Part shown: positions 33,211 to 40,766 of the stretch, piece by piece
How positions within the stretch are numbered: the stretch's first letter is position 1
How the letters are laid out: every line of letters begins with the position of its first letter
NCBI RefSeq assembly: GCF_014202475.1
Contig: NZ_JACHGV010000013.1
Span: 1 to 64,000, forward strand
Length of the DNA: 64,000 nucleotides
Direction of reading: 5' to 3'
Source: Streptomyces paradoxus
GTDB taxonomy: Bacteria > Actinomycetota > Actinomycetes > Streptomycetales > Streptomycetaceae
Program-made: the position numbers and the translations under genes
The notes under the pieces: generated by a model
Seen by the model: only the letters and a program-made list of their open reading frames with translations
Database searches by the model: none
Told to the model about the DNA's origin: nothing

Positions 33211-35264
33211 CGGCCCGGGCCCCCGCCGGCCTGCCCGCCCGCGGCCTGCGCTTCCTGCTGGCCCGCCGGCGGGTCCTGCTGCGGCTCACCGCCTGGTCCG
33301 TCCTGGAGACCGGGCAGACCTTCCTCCTCGGGTACGGGCCGGCCCGCGCGCTGGACGACGGATTCCTGGCCGGGCGGGCCGGTGTCGGGCTGGCCTGGCT
33401 GGCGGTGACCGGGATCGGTGTCCTGCTCGGCGCGTACGGGACCGCCCGGGTCTACGCCGCCGTCGCCGCGCTGGTCGAACCGTTCCGGGACCGGCTCGTG
33501 GAACGCGTGGTCGCGCGCGGGGTGCGGACCGGTGACGCGGGTTCCCTGTCCGGGCTCACCCAGCAGGTGGAGATCGCCCGGGACACCTTCGCCGGACTGG
33601 TCATGGTCTCCCGCTCCTTCGTGGTCACCGCCGTCGGTGCCCTGGCGGGCCTGTTCACCCTCGCCCCGCCGCTCCTGCTGGTCGTGGGGCCGCCCCTGGC
33701 CCTCGGCATGGCGCTGTTCGCCGCGACGCTGCGGCCGCTCGCCCGGCGGCAGGAGACGTTCCTGCTCGCCGACGAGGCCCTCGCCGGTGACCTCGGCACC
33801 GTCTGCCCGGGCTTGCGGGACGTCACGGCGACCGGCGCGGAGGCGCACATCGCCGCGGGGACCGGGGAACGGGTCGAGGCCGAACTGCGGGCGGCGCGCG
33901 CCCTGGCCCACTGGGGCGTGCTGCGCGTGGTCTCCCTGACGGTCGGCGGCCAGCTCCCGATCGTGCTGCTGCTCGCCGCCGCCCCCTGGCTCCTGTCCCA
34001 CGGCGTCACCGCCGGCGCCCTGGTCGGCGCCCTCGCCTACGTCACCCAGTCCCTGCTCCCGGCCCTGCGCAACCTGATCCACGGCCTGGGCACGAGCGGC
34101 TCCCGGCTGACGGTGGTGCTGCGCAGACTGACCCGGACCGACACCGACACCGCCACCGCCACCGCCACCGCCACCGCCACCGCCACCGACGATGGCAACA
34201 CGCCTCCCCCACTGGGGGCCGCCCGCCCCGCGAACACCACCGCCGGCACCGTCGGCCCGCCTCGCCCGGCCGACGGGACCACCCCCGCCGGCGCGTCACG
34301 CCCGGACGGGAGTCGCTCCCCCACCCAGGCCGGCCGCAGCCTGCCCCGCCCCGCACGGAGCCGACCCGGCGAGGAGGCGCCCCCCGCCCTCTCCCTCACC
34401 TCCGTCACCTTCGCCTACGGCTCCGCCAGCGCCCCCGTCGTCCAGGACCTCGATCTCGACCTGCCGCCCGGCGCGCACCTGGCCGTCGTGGGGCCCAGCG
34501 GCGCCGGCAAGTCCACGCTCACGGCGCTGGTGGCGGGGCTGCTCACACCCTCGCGCGGCGCCGTGCGGGTGGGCGGGCACCCCGTGCCGGGCCCGGACGC
34601 CGCGGCCGGGCGGGTGCTCATCCCGCAGGAGGCGTACGTGTTCGGCGGCACCCTGGCCGAGAATCTCGCCTACCTGCGCCCGTACCCGGTGCCGGAGGAG
34701 GAGATGCTGGCCGCGGCCGACGCGGTCGGCCTCACCCCGCTGGCCGGCCGGCTCGGCGGGCTCGGCGCCCGGGTCGATCCGGCGGCGCTGTCCGCCGGTG
34801 AGCGGCAGCTCGTCGCCCTGACCCGGGCCTGGCTGTCGCACGCCCCGCTCGCGCTGCTGGACGAGGCGACCTGCCACCTGGACCCCGGGACGGAGGAGCG
34901 CGCGGAGCGGGCGTTCGCCGCGCGGCCGGGCGGGACCCTCGTGGTCGTGGCCCACCGCATCAGCTCGGCCCGCCGCGCCGGCCGCGTCCTGGTGATGGAC
35001 GGCCGGAGCACCGCGTACGGCGGCCATGAGGAGCTGATGCGGTCCTGCGCGCTGTACCGGGACCTCGTCGGGAGCTGGGCCCCCGCACCGGCCCTGCGGC
35101 GGTCAGAGCCAGCCCTGGCCCTGCGAGATGCGTATCGCGTCGATGCGGTTGCGGGCCCCGGTCTTGCGGGTGATGGCGGCCATGTAGTTGCGCACCGTCC
35201 CGTGGGACAGGTGCAGGCTCCCCGCGATCTCCGCGATGGAGGCCCCCTCGGCCGCGAGGGATAA
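33207..35264 (+). CDS. ABC exporter half-transporter with intact catalytic Glu (RamA/RamB-type)
   Basis: A 685-residue partner of the preceding subunit. Membrane helices span about residues 20-300. A low-complexity linker (310-390) contains a Thr-Ala/Thr-Asp hexanucleotide repeat. The ATPase domain has Walker A GPSGAGKS, Q-loop LIPQEAY, LSAGERQL as a weakened signature, and Walker B LALLDEATCHLD with the catalytic Glu. The expected end is near GSWAPAP; the frame then runs about 55 codons antisense to the response regulator before a stop at 35264. That tail looks non-native and may reflect loss of the original stop. Confidence 0.85.
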   Translation: MTARAPAGLPARGLRFLLARRRVLLRLTAWSVLETGQTFLLGYGPARALDDGFLAGRAGVGLAWLAVTGIGVLLGAYGTARVYAAVAALVEPFRDRLVERVVARGVRTGDAGSLSGLTQQVEIARDTFAGLVMVSRSFVVTAVGALAGLFTLAPPLLLVVGPPLALGMALFAATLRPLARRQETFLLADEALAGDLGTVCPGLRDVTATGAEAHIAAGTGERVEAELRAARALAHWGVLRVVSLTVGGQLPIVLLLAAAPWLLSHGVTAGALVGALAYVTQSLLPALRNLIHGLGTSGSRLTVVLRRLTRTDTDTATATATATATATDDGNTPPPLGAARPANTTAGTVGPPRPADGTTPAGASRPDGSRSPTQAGRSLPRPARSRPGEEAPPALSLTSVTFAYGSASAPVVQDLDLDLPPGAHLAVVGPSGAGKSTLTALVAGLLTPSRGAVRVGGHPVPGPDAAAGRVLIPQEAYVFGGTLAENLAYLRPYPVPEEEMLAAADAVGLTPLAGRLGGLGARVDPAALSAGERQLVALTRAWLSHAPLALLDEATCHLDPGTEERAERAFAARPGGTLVVVAHRISSARRAGRVLVMDGRSTAYGGHEELMRSCALYRDLVGSWAPAPALRRSEPALALRDAYRVDAVAGPGLAGDGGHVVAHRPVGQVQAPRDLRDGGPLGREG
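34137..34190 (+). repeat. Hexanucleotide microsatellite (ACCGCC/ACCGAC)n
   Basis: Nine 6-nt units in the transporter reading frame: two ACCGAC, six ACCGCC, one ACCGAC. They encode Thr-Asp and Thr-Ala dipeptides in the linker between membrane and ATPase domains. Length changes would stay in frame. Confidence 0.95.
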
Positions 35265-35717
35265 CACGCTCAGTTCCCTGCGGGTCAGCGGCATCTCGGC
35301 CGCCTTGAGGAATCCGAAGCCCAGCGAGTCGTTGACGAAACGTTCCCCCTCGGCGACGCGACGGATCCCGCGCAGCAGGTTCTGCGGGGATCCCTCCTTG
35401 TCGACGTAGCCGAGCGCCCCCGCCTCGGCCGCCCGCTTCAGCAGGCCCGGCCGGTTCGCGGTGGCGAGCACGAGTAATCGCGGGCGCACCCGGTCCGGCC
35501 CCGGCCGGCACAGCTCGCCCAGCGGTGGGATGCCATAGGAGTCCGCGCACTCCAGGTCCGCCGCGCACACGTCCGGCCGAACCGACCGCATCGTGCCCGG
35601 CGCGCCGCGCCACGACGTGTCGTGCACCGCCAGGTCGGACTCCTGCCGCAGCCACTCCGCCAGCACCGACCTCACCAGGCACTCGTCGTGGACCAGAAGC
35701 ACCCGGATCACTGCCAC
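35103..35717 (-). CDS. NarL/FixJ-type response regulator of the lanthipeptide cluster (RamR/AmfR-like), two TTA codons
   Basis: A 204-residue regulator. The receiver domain (1-120) begins VIRVLLVHDECLV and carries an Asp in CAADLECAD near 54 and Lys in GYVDKEGS near 105. The acidic pocket reads H-D-E instead of D-D-E, so phosphorylation may be atypical. The LuxR-type HTH follows (MPLTRRELSVLSLAAEGASIAEIA, LHLSHGTVRNYMAAI). Two Leu codons are TTA (35475-35477 and 35262-35264 on the plus map), making translation dependent on bldA tRNA. It converges on the transporter gene with 162 nt of overlap and is the probable activator of the LanKC operon. Confidence 0.9.
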   Translation of the reverse strand: MAVIRVLLVHDECLVRSVLAEWLRQESDLAVHDTSWRGAPGTMRSVRPDVCAADLECADSYGIPPLGELCRPGPDRVRPRLLVLATANRPGLLKRAAEAGALGYVDKEGSPQNLLRGIRRVAEGERFVNDSLGFGFLKAAEMPLTRRELSVLSLAAEGASIAEIAGSLHLSHGTVRNYMAAITRKTGARNRIDAIRISQGQGWL

Positions 35718-36040
35718 CCCCTCCGCTCGCAGCCGTACGCCCCCTCGTCGTGTTGAGCGCGTGCCCCATTGTTCGCGATCGTGACCCTGCGTGGGCGCGG
35801 AGAACCGGCCATCAGGGTGCGCGGGGGCGCACGCCCAGCGCCCGTACGCCCGGCCGCGCTTCGACTACGGGGGCATGGGTCGGGGCGGCCGGGGTAGGCA
35901 CGTGCCCCCGCCGGGGCCGGAGCACATGTGACCGACGGTAACCGGGGCGGCTCCGGAGCCGCTCGTCGTGCGGAACGGGCCGTCAGGGGGGAGATTTGTT
36001 CCTGGACCCGGTCGCGCGGCCGTGCGAGGAGGTGGTCGGC
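35718..36040. other. 323-nt divergent intergenic region
   Basis: It should hold the promoters of the response regulator (minus) and the SpoIIE phosphatase (plus). A perfect inverted repeat GTGCGC-GGGG-GCGCAC lies at 35817-35832. No gene is supported. The frame of the phosphatase is open back to a TTG at 35996. Confidence 0.6.
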
Positions 36041-38188
36041 GTGTCCGACGGGCAGTCCTCCGCGCAGGCGCCGGCAGCCGCCAGGACGCCGGTCGGCCGG
36101 CCCCTGCTGTCCCTGGCGCTGGCTTCGATGATGGACGAGGTGCACGCCCACTCCGGCGCGGTGTACCTGATGGCACCGGATCAGCCGGTGCTGGAGATGG
36201 CGGTGATGGCCGGGCTGCCCCGGGCGTTCGCGGCCCCCTGGGAGCGGGTGGGGCTGAGCTCGCCGATCCCGGTCTCCGACGCGGCGCGCGAGCGGCGGCT
36301 GGTGTGGGTCGGGGGCGAGGAGCAGATGGCACGGCACTATCCGCGGATCGCCGTGGTGCTGCCGTATCCCTTCGCCCTGGCGGCGGTACCGATCGCCACC
36401 GAGTCCACCGTCTACGGCGCGGTCTTCGTGACCTGGCCGGGCTCGCATCCGGCGGAGATGTCCGACCACGAGCGCGAGCATCTGACCGCGGCCTGCGGCC
36501 GGCTGGCGGTCCGGCTGGAGCGGGCCGCCGAGCACAGCATCCCGCCGCACCCCGAGACCGACCTGCTCGCCGCGCCCCTGGTGGGAGGCATGGCCGGCAC
36601 GCTCGGCACGGTCGAGGCGGCGCGGATGGTGAGCCGGCTGCCGTACGGGCTGGTCTCGCTGGACCTGCACGGACGCATCGGCTTCGTGAACGCGGCGGCG
36701 GCCGAGCTGCTGAACGTCCCGGTGAGCCGGCTGCTCGGCACCCAGCTGTGGGCGTCGGTGCCCTGGCTCAACGACCCGGTCTACGAGGACCGCTACCGGG
36801 CCGCGCTGCTCAGTCAGCAGGTCACGTCGTTCGTGGCGCTGCGCCCGCCGGGCGAGTGGCTGTCGTTCCGGCTGTACCCGAGCACGACGGGCCTGAGCGT
36901 GCGCATCACCAGGTCCAGGGCCGTGTCGCGGATGAACCGGACCGTACCGCCGCCCGACGGGGCACCCTCCCGGCTCGTCACCATCTCGCAGGTGCTGGAC
37001 CTGGCCGGGGCACTCACCGAGGCGGTGGGCGTGCAGGACGTGGTGCAGCTGGTCGCGGACGAGATCGCCCCGGCCGTGGGCAGTCAGGCCCTGGTGGTCC
37101 TGGGCTCGCGGGCGAACCGGCTGCGGGTGCTCGGGCACCGCGGATACCTGGACCCGCACCTGGTGGAACGGTTCGACGGGATGCCCCTGACCGAGTCGAC
37201 ACCCGGCACCCAGGTGCTGCGCACGGGCGTGCCCGCCTTCTTCGAGTCGCAGGAGGAGCTGGAACGCCTGTACCCGGTGCGGCTCGCGACCCCCGACGGG
37301 TTCGCGGCCTGGGCCTATCTCCCGCTGATCGCCCAGGGCCGCCCGGTGGGGACGTGCGTGCTCTCCTACGCCGAACCGCACCCGTTCCCGACGGAGGAGC
37401 GGGCGGTGATGACCAGCATGGCCGGGCTGATCGCCCAGGCGCTGGAGCGGGCCCTGCTCTACGACGCCAAGTACCGGCTCGCGCACGGCCTGCAGGAGGC
37501 GCTGCTGCCGCACTCCCTGCCGTCGCTGCCCGGCATCGAGGCGGTGGGCCGCTATGTGCCGGCCACTCAGGGCATGGACATCGGCGGGGACTTCTACGAC
37601 CTGGTCGGCACTCAGGGCACGGCGGCGGCGGTGATCGGCGACGTCCAGGGCCACAACGTGACGGCGGCCGGTCTGATGGGGCAGGTCCGCACCGCGGTGC
37701 GCGCGTACACGACCGTGGGACAGGCGCCCGAGGAGGTCATGCGGAGCACCAACCGGCTGCTGCTCGACCTGGGGTCCGACCTGTTCGCCAGCTGCCTGTA
37801 CCTGCGGCTCGACCCGGAGCACGGGCGGGCCGTGATGTCCCGGGCGGGCCATCCCCCGCCGCTGCTGAAACGACCGGATGGCAAGGTGCGCGTCCTCGAC
37901 CTGGCGGGCGGACCGCTGCTGGGCATCGACGCCTCGGCGGTGTATCCGACGACGGAGGTCGCCTTGCCCCCGGGCTCGCTGCTCGTCCTCTACACCGACG
38001 GGCTGGTCGAATCGCCCGGCACGGACTTCGAGGAGGCCCTCGCGGATCTGGGCCGGCGGCTGGCCGACGCCGGGGACCAGCCGCTGGACGAACTGGCGGA
38101 CAGCCTCGTCCACCAGGAGCCGCGCCACGCGGTCGGGGAGGAACGGCTCGACGACATCGCCCTGTTGCTGATCAGGGCCCTCGGGTAG
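36041..38188 (+). CDS. SpoIIE/RsbU-type PP2C phosphatase with GAF and PAS domains
   Basis: A 715-residue signalling phosphatase. An N-terminal GAF (about 10-170), a PAS-like region (195-290, MVSRLPYGLVSLDLHGRIGF) and a second GAF (320-465) precede a PP2C domain (480-710: DIGGDFYDLVG, IGDVQGHNVTAAGLMGQVRTAVRA, LYTDGLVESPG). Unlike the phosphatase at 25857 it lacks the ATPase domain. GTG at 36041 follows GAGGAGG at 8-nt spacing. A TTG at 35996 is a weaker alternative. It probably acts on an anti-sigma antagonist encoded elsewhere. Confidence 0.88.
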   Translation: MSDGQSSAQAPAAARTPVGRPLLSLALASMMDEVHAHSGAVYLMAPDQPVLEMAVMAGLPRAFAAPWERVGLSSPIPVSDAARERRLVWVGGEEQMARHYPRIAVVLPYPFALAAVPIATESTVYGAVFVTWPGSHPAEMSDHEREHLTAACGRLAVRLERAAEHSIPPHPETDLLAAPLVGGMAGTLGTVEAARMVSRLPYGLVSLDLHGRIGFVNAAAAELLNVPVSRLLGTQLWASVPWLNDPVYEDRYRAALLSQQVTSFVALRPPGEWLSFRLYPSTTGLSVRITRSRAVSRMNRTVPPPDGAPSRLVTISQVLDLAGALTEAVGVQDVVQLVADEIAPAVGSQALVVLGSRANRLRVLGHRGYLDPHLVERFDGMPLTESTPGTQVLRTGVPAFFESQEELERLYPVRLATPDGFAAWAYLPLIAQGRPVGTCVLSYAEPHPFPTEERAVMTSMAGLIAQALERALLYDAKYRLAHGLQEALLPHSLPSLPGIEAVGRYVPATQGMDIGGDFYDLVGTQGTAAAVIGDVQGHNVTAAGLMGQVRTAVRAYTTVGQAPEEVMRSTNRLLLDLGSDLFASCLYLRLDPEHGRAVMSRAGHPPPLLKRPDGKVRVLDLAGGPLLGIDASAVYPTTEVALPPGSLLVLYTDGLVESPGTDFEEALADLGRRLADAGDQPLDELADSLVHQEPRHAVGEERLDDIALLLIRALG

Positions 38189-38220
38189 CGCCGGGGCTCC
38201 CCGGCCGGGAACGCCGGTGG

Positions 38221-38260
38221 CCGGCCCGGTTCCGCCAGGAAGGGGGCGGAACCGGGCCGG
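38221..38260. terminator. Convergent terminator, 16-bp stem
   Basis: CCGGCCCGGTTCCGCC and GGCGGAACCGGGCCGG pair perfectly around the 8-nt loop AGGAAGGG. The hairpin lies between the phosphatase stop (38188) and the protease stop (38296) and can serve both. Confidence 0.88.
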
Positions 38261-38295
38261 CGGCGTCGGACCGGCTGCCGACGGCTGTGAGGGGG

Positions 38296-39687
38296 TCAGC
38301 GGCTCTCGGTCAGACCGGAGTCGTCCTCGACACCCTGGCCCGCGTCCTGACCGGCTCCGGCACCCGCACCGGCCCCGGCCTCGTCGCCTCCGGCCTGCTC
38401 ACCGGCACCAGCCTCTTCACCGGCTCCGGCTTCCTCGCCGGCACCGGCACCGGCCTCTTCACCGGCACCGGCCTCCTGACCGGCGCCCGCCTCTTCGCCC
38501 GCGCCGGCTTCCTGGCCCGCACCGGCCTCGTCACCGGCACCGGCACCGGCACCGCCGCCCGCGGCACCGCCCGTGCCGAGGGTCGCGCCGACCGCCTCCA
38601 GGGCGGTGGTCACCGGCTGGAAGAACGTCTCGCCGCCGACCGTGCAGTCACCGCTGCCGCCGGAGGTCAGGCCGATGGCCAGACCGTCCTGGGTGAACAG
38701 CGAGCCGCCGCTGTCGCCGGGCTCGGCGCAGACGTTGGTCTGGATGAGGCCGGTGACGGTGCCCTCCGGGTAGTTCACCGTGGCGTCCAGGCCGAGGACC
38801 TGGCCGTCGGCGAGCCCGGTGGTGCTGCCCATCCGGAAGACCTCCTGGCCGACGGTCGCCTCCGCGGCCTCGGTGATCTGGACGGTCTGGTTGCCGGTGT
38901 TGACCTCGCTGGGCGCCTCGGTCGCCGGGTCGTCGTACTTCACGAGTGCGAAGTCACCGTTGCCCGGGAACGTCGACTGGTCGACGGTGGCGATCGGCTG
39001 ACCGCCCTGGCTGTCCGACCACTCGTTGCCGCCGAGGGTGCAGTGACCGGCCGTCAGGAAGGCGGGCGAGCCGTCGCCCGCGGTGACGTTGAAGCCGAGG
39101 GAGCAGCGCGAGCCGCCCGCGAAGATGGCGTCGCCTCCGGAGACGAACGGCTTGAAGGTGCCAGAGGACTTCTTGATGGTGGCCATGCCGGAGCCGAGCT
39201 CCTGCACGGTGGATTCCAGTCTGTCCCACTTGGCGCCGGTCACGGTGCTGTCCGCCGTCACCAGGAGCTTGTTGGTGCGCGGGTCGATCGACCAGGAGGT
39301 GCCGGCGATGGTCGCCTCGGACTTCAGCGTCGAGGCGCCGTCCTGCAGCTCCGACCAGCTGTTCTCGACCTCGCGGACCTTCGCGCCGGCCGCCTTCGCC
39401 TGCACGATCACGTTGTTGTTGTCGCCCGGTACGACGTTGACGACGAGCTGCTGGCTGTCTCCGTCGTAGTAGGAGCCGCCGAACGCCTCACCGAGAAGCC
39501 CGGAGAGCTGCGAGGCGAGATCCGAGGCGTCGCCCGCCTTCAGGGTCTTCGGCGCGGCCGCCGCGTCGTCGGACGAACCGTCCTGCGAGGCGTTGGCGTT
39601 GGGGAGCAGGATCGCGGCCGCGCCGAGCGCCACCACGCTGCCCGCCGCTATCGCGGCCTTGCGCTTCGGAATTCGCTTGTGACTCAA
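38296..39687 (-). CDS. Secreted S1 family serine protease (streptogrisin-like) with Gly/Ala/Glu-rich tail
   Basis: A 463-residue exported chymotrypsin-fold protease. The TTG at 39687 follows AGGAGGAGAG and starts SHKRIPKRKAAIAAGSVV, a signal peptide. Residues 35-185 are a pro-region like that of streptogrisins. The mature domain has the catalytic His in FLTAGHC, Asp in GDFALVKYDD and Ser in EPGDSGGSLF, with three cysteine-containing loops. The last 85 residues are an acidic repeat of GAGEEAGAGQEAG type, which is unusual for the family and may anchor or space the enzyme. It diverges from the GG-leader peptide locus across a 747-nt gap. Confidence 0.9.
   Translation of the reverse strand: MSHKRIPKRKAAIAAGSVVALGAAAILLPNANASQDGSSDDAAAAPKTLKAGDASDLASQLSGLLGEAFGGSYYDGDSQQLVVNVVPGDNNNVIVQAKAAGAKVREVENSWSELQDGASTLKSEATIAGTSWSIDPRTNKLLVTADSTVTGAKWDRLESTVQELGSGMATIKKSSGTFKPFVSGGDAIFAGGSRCSLGFNVTAGDGSPAFLTAGHCTLGGNEWSDSQGGQPIATVDQSTFPGNGDFALVKYDDPATEAPSEVNTGNQTVQITEAAEATVGQEVFRMGSTTGLADGQVLGLDATVNYPEGTVTGLIQTNVCAEPGDSGGSLFTQDGLAIGLTSGGSGDCTVGGETFFQPVTTALEAVGATLGTGGAAGGGAGAGAGDEAGAGQEAGAGEEAGAGQEAGAGEEAGAGAGEEAGAGEEAGAGEQAGGDEAGAGAGAGAGQDAGQGVEDDSGLTESR
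38340..38573 (-). repeat. Gly-Ala-Glu repeats at the protease C terminus
   Basis: Imperfect repeats of 12 to 24 nt (plus-strand GCCGGCACCGGCCTC-like units) encode GAGEEAGAGQEAGAG strings. Unit order varies (DEAGAG, QEAGAG, EEAGAG, EQAGG), as expected from slippage. Confidence 0.8.
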
Positions 39688-40434
39688 ACTTCTCTCCTCC
39701 TGGGGAACGGAGTAGGTGCCGTCGTCCGGCAGCTTCTGGGGGGGCGCCTGGATGGCTGTTGGTACGCACGGGCCGCACGGGGCGTTCAATTCCGATTGCA
39801 AGTGATCCCTTCGCATCGCGGAATCAGCCAACTCCCGCCGCCGCACGGCGACCGCGCGGTCCCCCTGCCGCCCTGCTCGCACAAGGCCGGTCCAGGAGAG
39901 AGGGTCAGGCCGGACCGGGGAGATCCATGGCCGGATGACGGCCTTTCAGCGACGGGCGCCCCGCCGACGGGGCGGAAGGCAACACTCCGTATCCGTCCGG
40001 AGACGATCCGTCGACGTCACGGAGCCAAATCCCGGCTTCAGCGAATCTGCACATCGAATGCTCAACCCGGTCACCGAAATGAGGGTTATCCACACCCCGG
40101 CCGTGTCGGACACGCCTTTGGGGCGGGAGTGCCGGATTCGCCGTCCCGCCGGACAAGGGCCGGGATGCGGCGATGCGGTGCCGCATGTGAAGGACTCGCC
40201 GCCAAGCGGTGCACGAACCTGCACGGATCGGTGCCGCTGGGGCGCAAGTTGCCTGATGAGGAGGGTGGTTGATTGGAAGCGCGGAGCAGCGGCGTGCTTT
40301 GATCCATCGCACCGCGGGGGCCGCTCAGGGCACTCGGAGACGGATGCCCGGTGCTCGCGGTCGCGGCCGTCATCTGTCCCCCAGAGGGGGCCGCTCCCCC
40401 CTTGTGAGATATCCATATGAAGGGAAGTTCCATC
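39688..40434. other. 747-nt intergenic region before the peptide-export operon
   Basis: No credible gene is seen on either strand. The left part is the protease promoter region. The right part should hold the promoter of the precursor gene. GGGGG-CCGCT-CCCCC at 40386-40402 could fold just ahead of the ribosome binding site AAGGGAAG (40420-40427). The local base composition is less GC-rich than in the coding DNA. An undetected small RNA or regulator site is possible. Confidence 0.5.
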
Positions 40435-40650
40435 ATGAACTCCACCCCCCAGGTTGAGACCGTCGAGATCGCTGACGCCCAGCTCGACGCCATCTCCGGC
40501 GGCCTGTCCGTGAACGCCGTGAACACCGTCACCGACACCGTTGACGGCATTGCCCCGGTCTCCGGCCTGGTCGACACCGCCGTCGGCACCGTCGAGGGCG
40601 TCACCGGCCTCAACACGGCCCCGGTCACCGGCCTGGTCTCCGGCCTCTGA
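40435..40650 (+). CDS. Double-glycine-leader precursor peptide, cysteine-free repetitive core
   Basis: A 71-residue precursor. Its leader VETVEIADAQLDAISGG ends at Gly-Gly (residues 21-22), the cleavage mark for C39 peptidases, and such a transporter lies downstream. The 49-residue core starts LSVNAVNT and has no Cys, Lys, Arg or aromatic residue. It consists of two imperfect repeats built on xTVxGIxxxxAPVxGLV (VTDTVDGIAPVSGLV and VGTVEG...NTAPVTGLV). Thr, Val and Gly dominate, so beta-rich self-assembly is plausible. No modification enzyme is visible, and with no Cys it cannot form lanthionine rings. ATG at 40435 follows AAGGGAAG. Confidence 0.88.
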   Translation: MNSTPQVETVEIADAQLDAISGGLSVNAVNTVTDTVDGIAPVSGLVDTAVGTVEGVTGLNTAPVTGLVSGL

Positions 40651-40672
40651 TCGAGCCCTTGTGCCGTTGATT

Positions 40673-40699
40673 CCCGGAACCGCAGCCGGCGGTTCCGGG
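40673..40699 (+). terminator. Hairpin between precursor and adaptor genes
   Basis: CCCGGAACCGC and GCGGTTCCGGG form a perfect 11-bp stem around AGCCG, 23 nt after the precursor stop and followed by TTCTTC. It is likely a partial terminator or mRNA 3' protector allowing high precursor expression with read-through to the transporters. Confidence 0.7.
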
Positions 40700-40766
40700 T
40701 TCTTCGGGTTCCGTACGAGCCCCTGCCGGGGCCGTCCGTATCTCTCCTACGGGTGAGGGAAGTTCC

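Noticed and set aside
34137..34190. CRISPR or origin-type repeat
   Set aside because: Contiguous 6-nt units in a coding frame; a microsatellite explains them.
38340..38573. A CRISPR-like or non-coding repeat array
   Set aside because: The repeats lie within the protease reading frame, lack unique spacers and encode Gly/Ala/Glu strings.
35968..40272. A 1434-codon plus-strand frame over the second phosphatase and the protease
   Set aside because: Its translation is Arg/Gly/Pro shadow sequence; the real genes are in other frames and have recognisable domains.
40435..40650. Calling the 71-aa precursor a lanthipeptide
   Set aside because: The core has no cysteine and no dehydratase or cyclase gene is adjacent; only the leader and exporters resemble lantibiotic systems.
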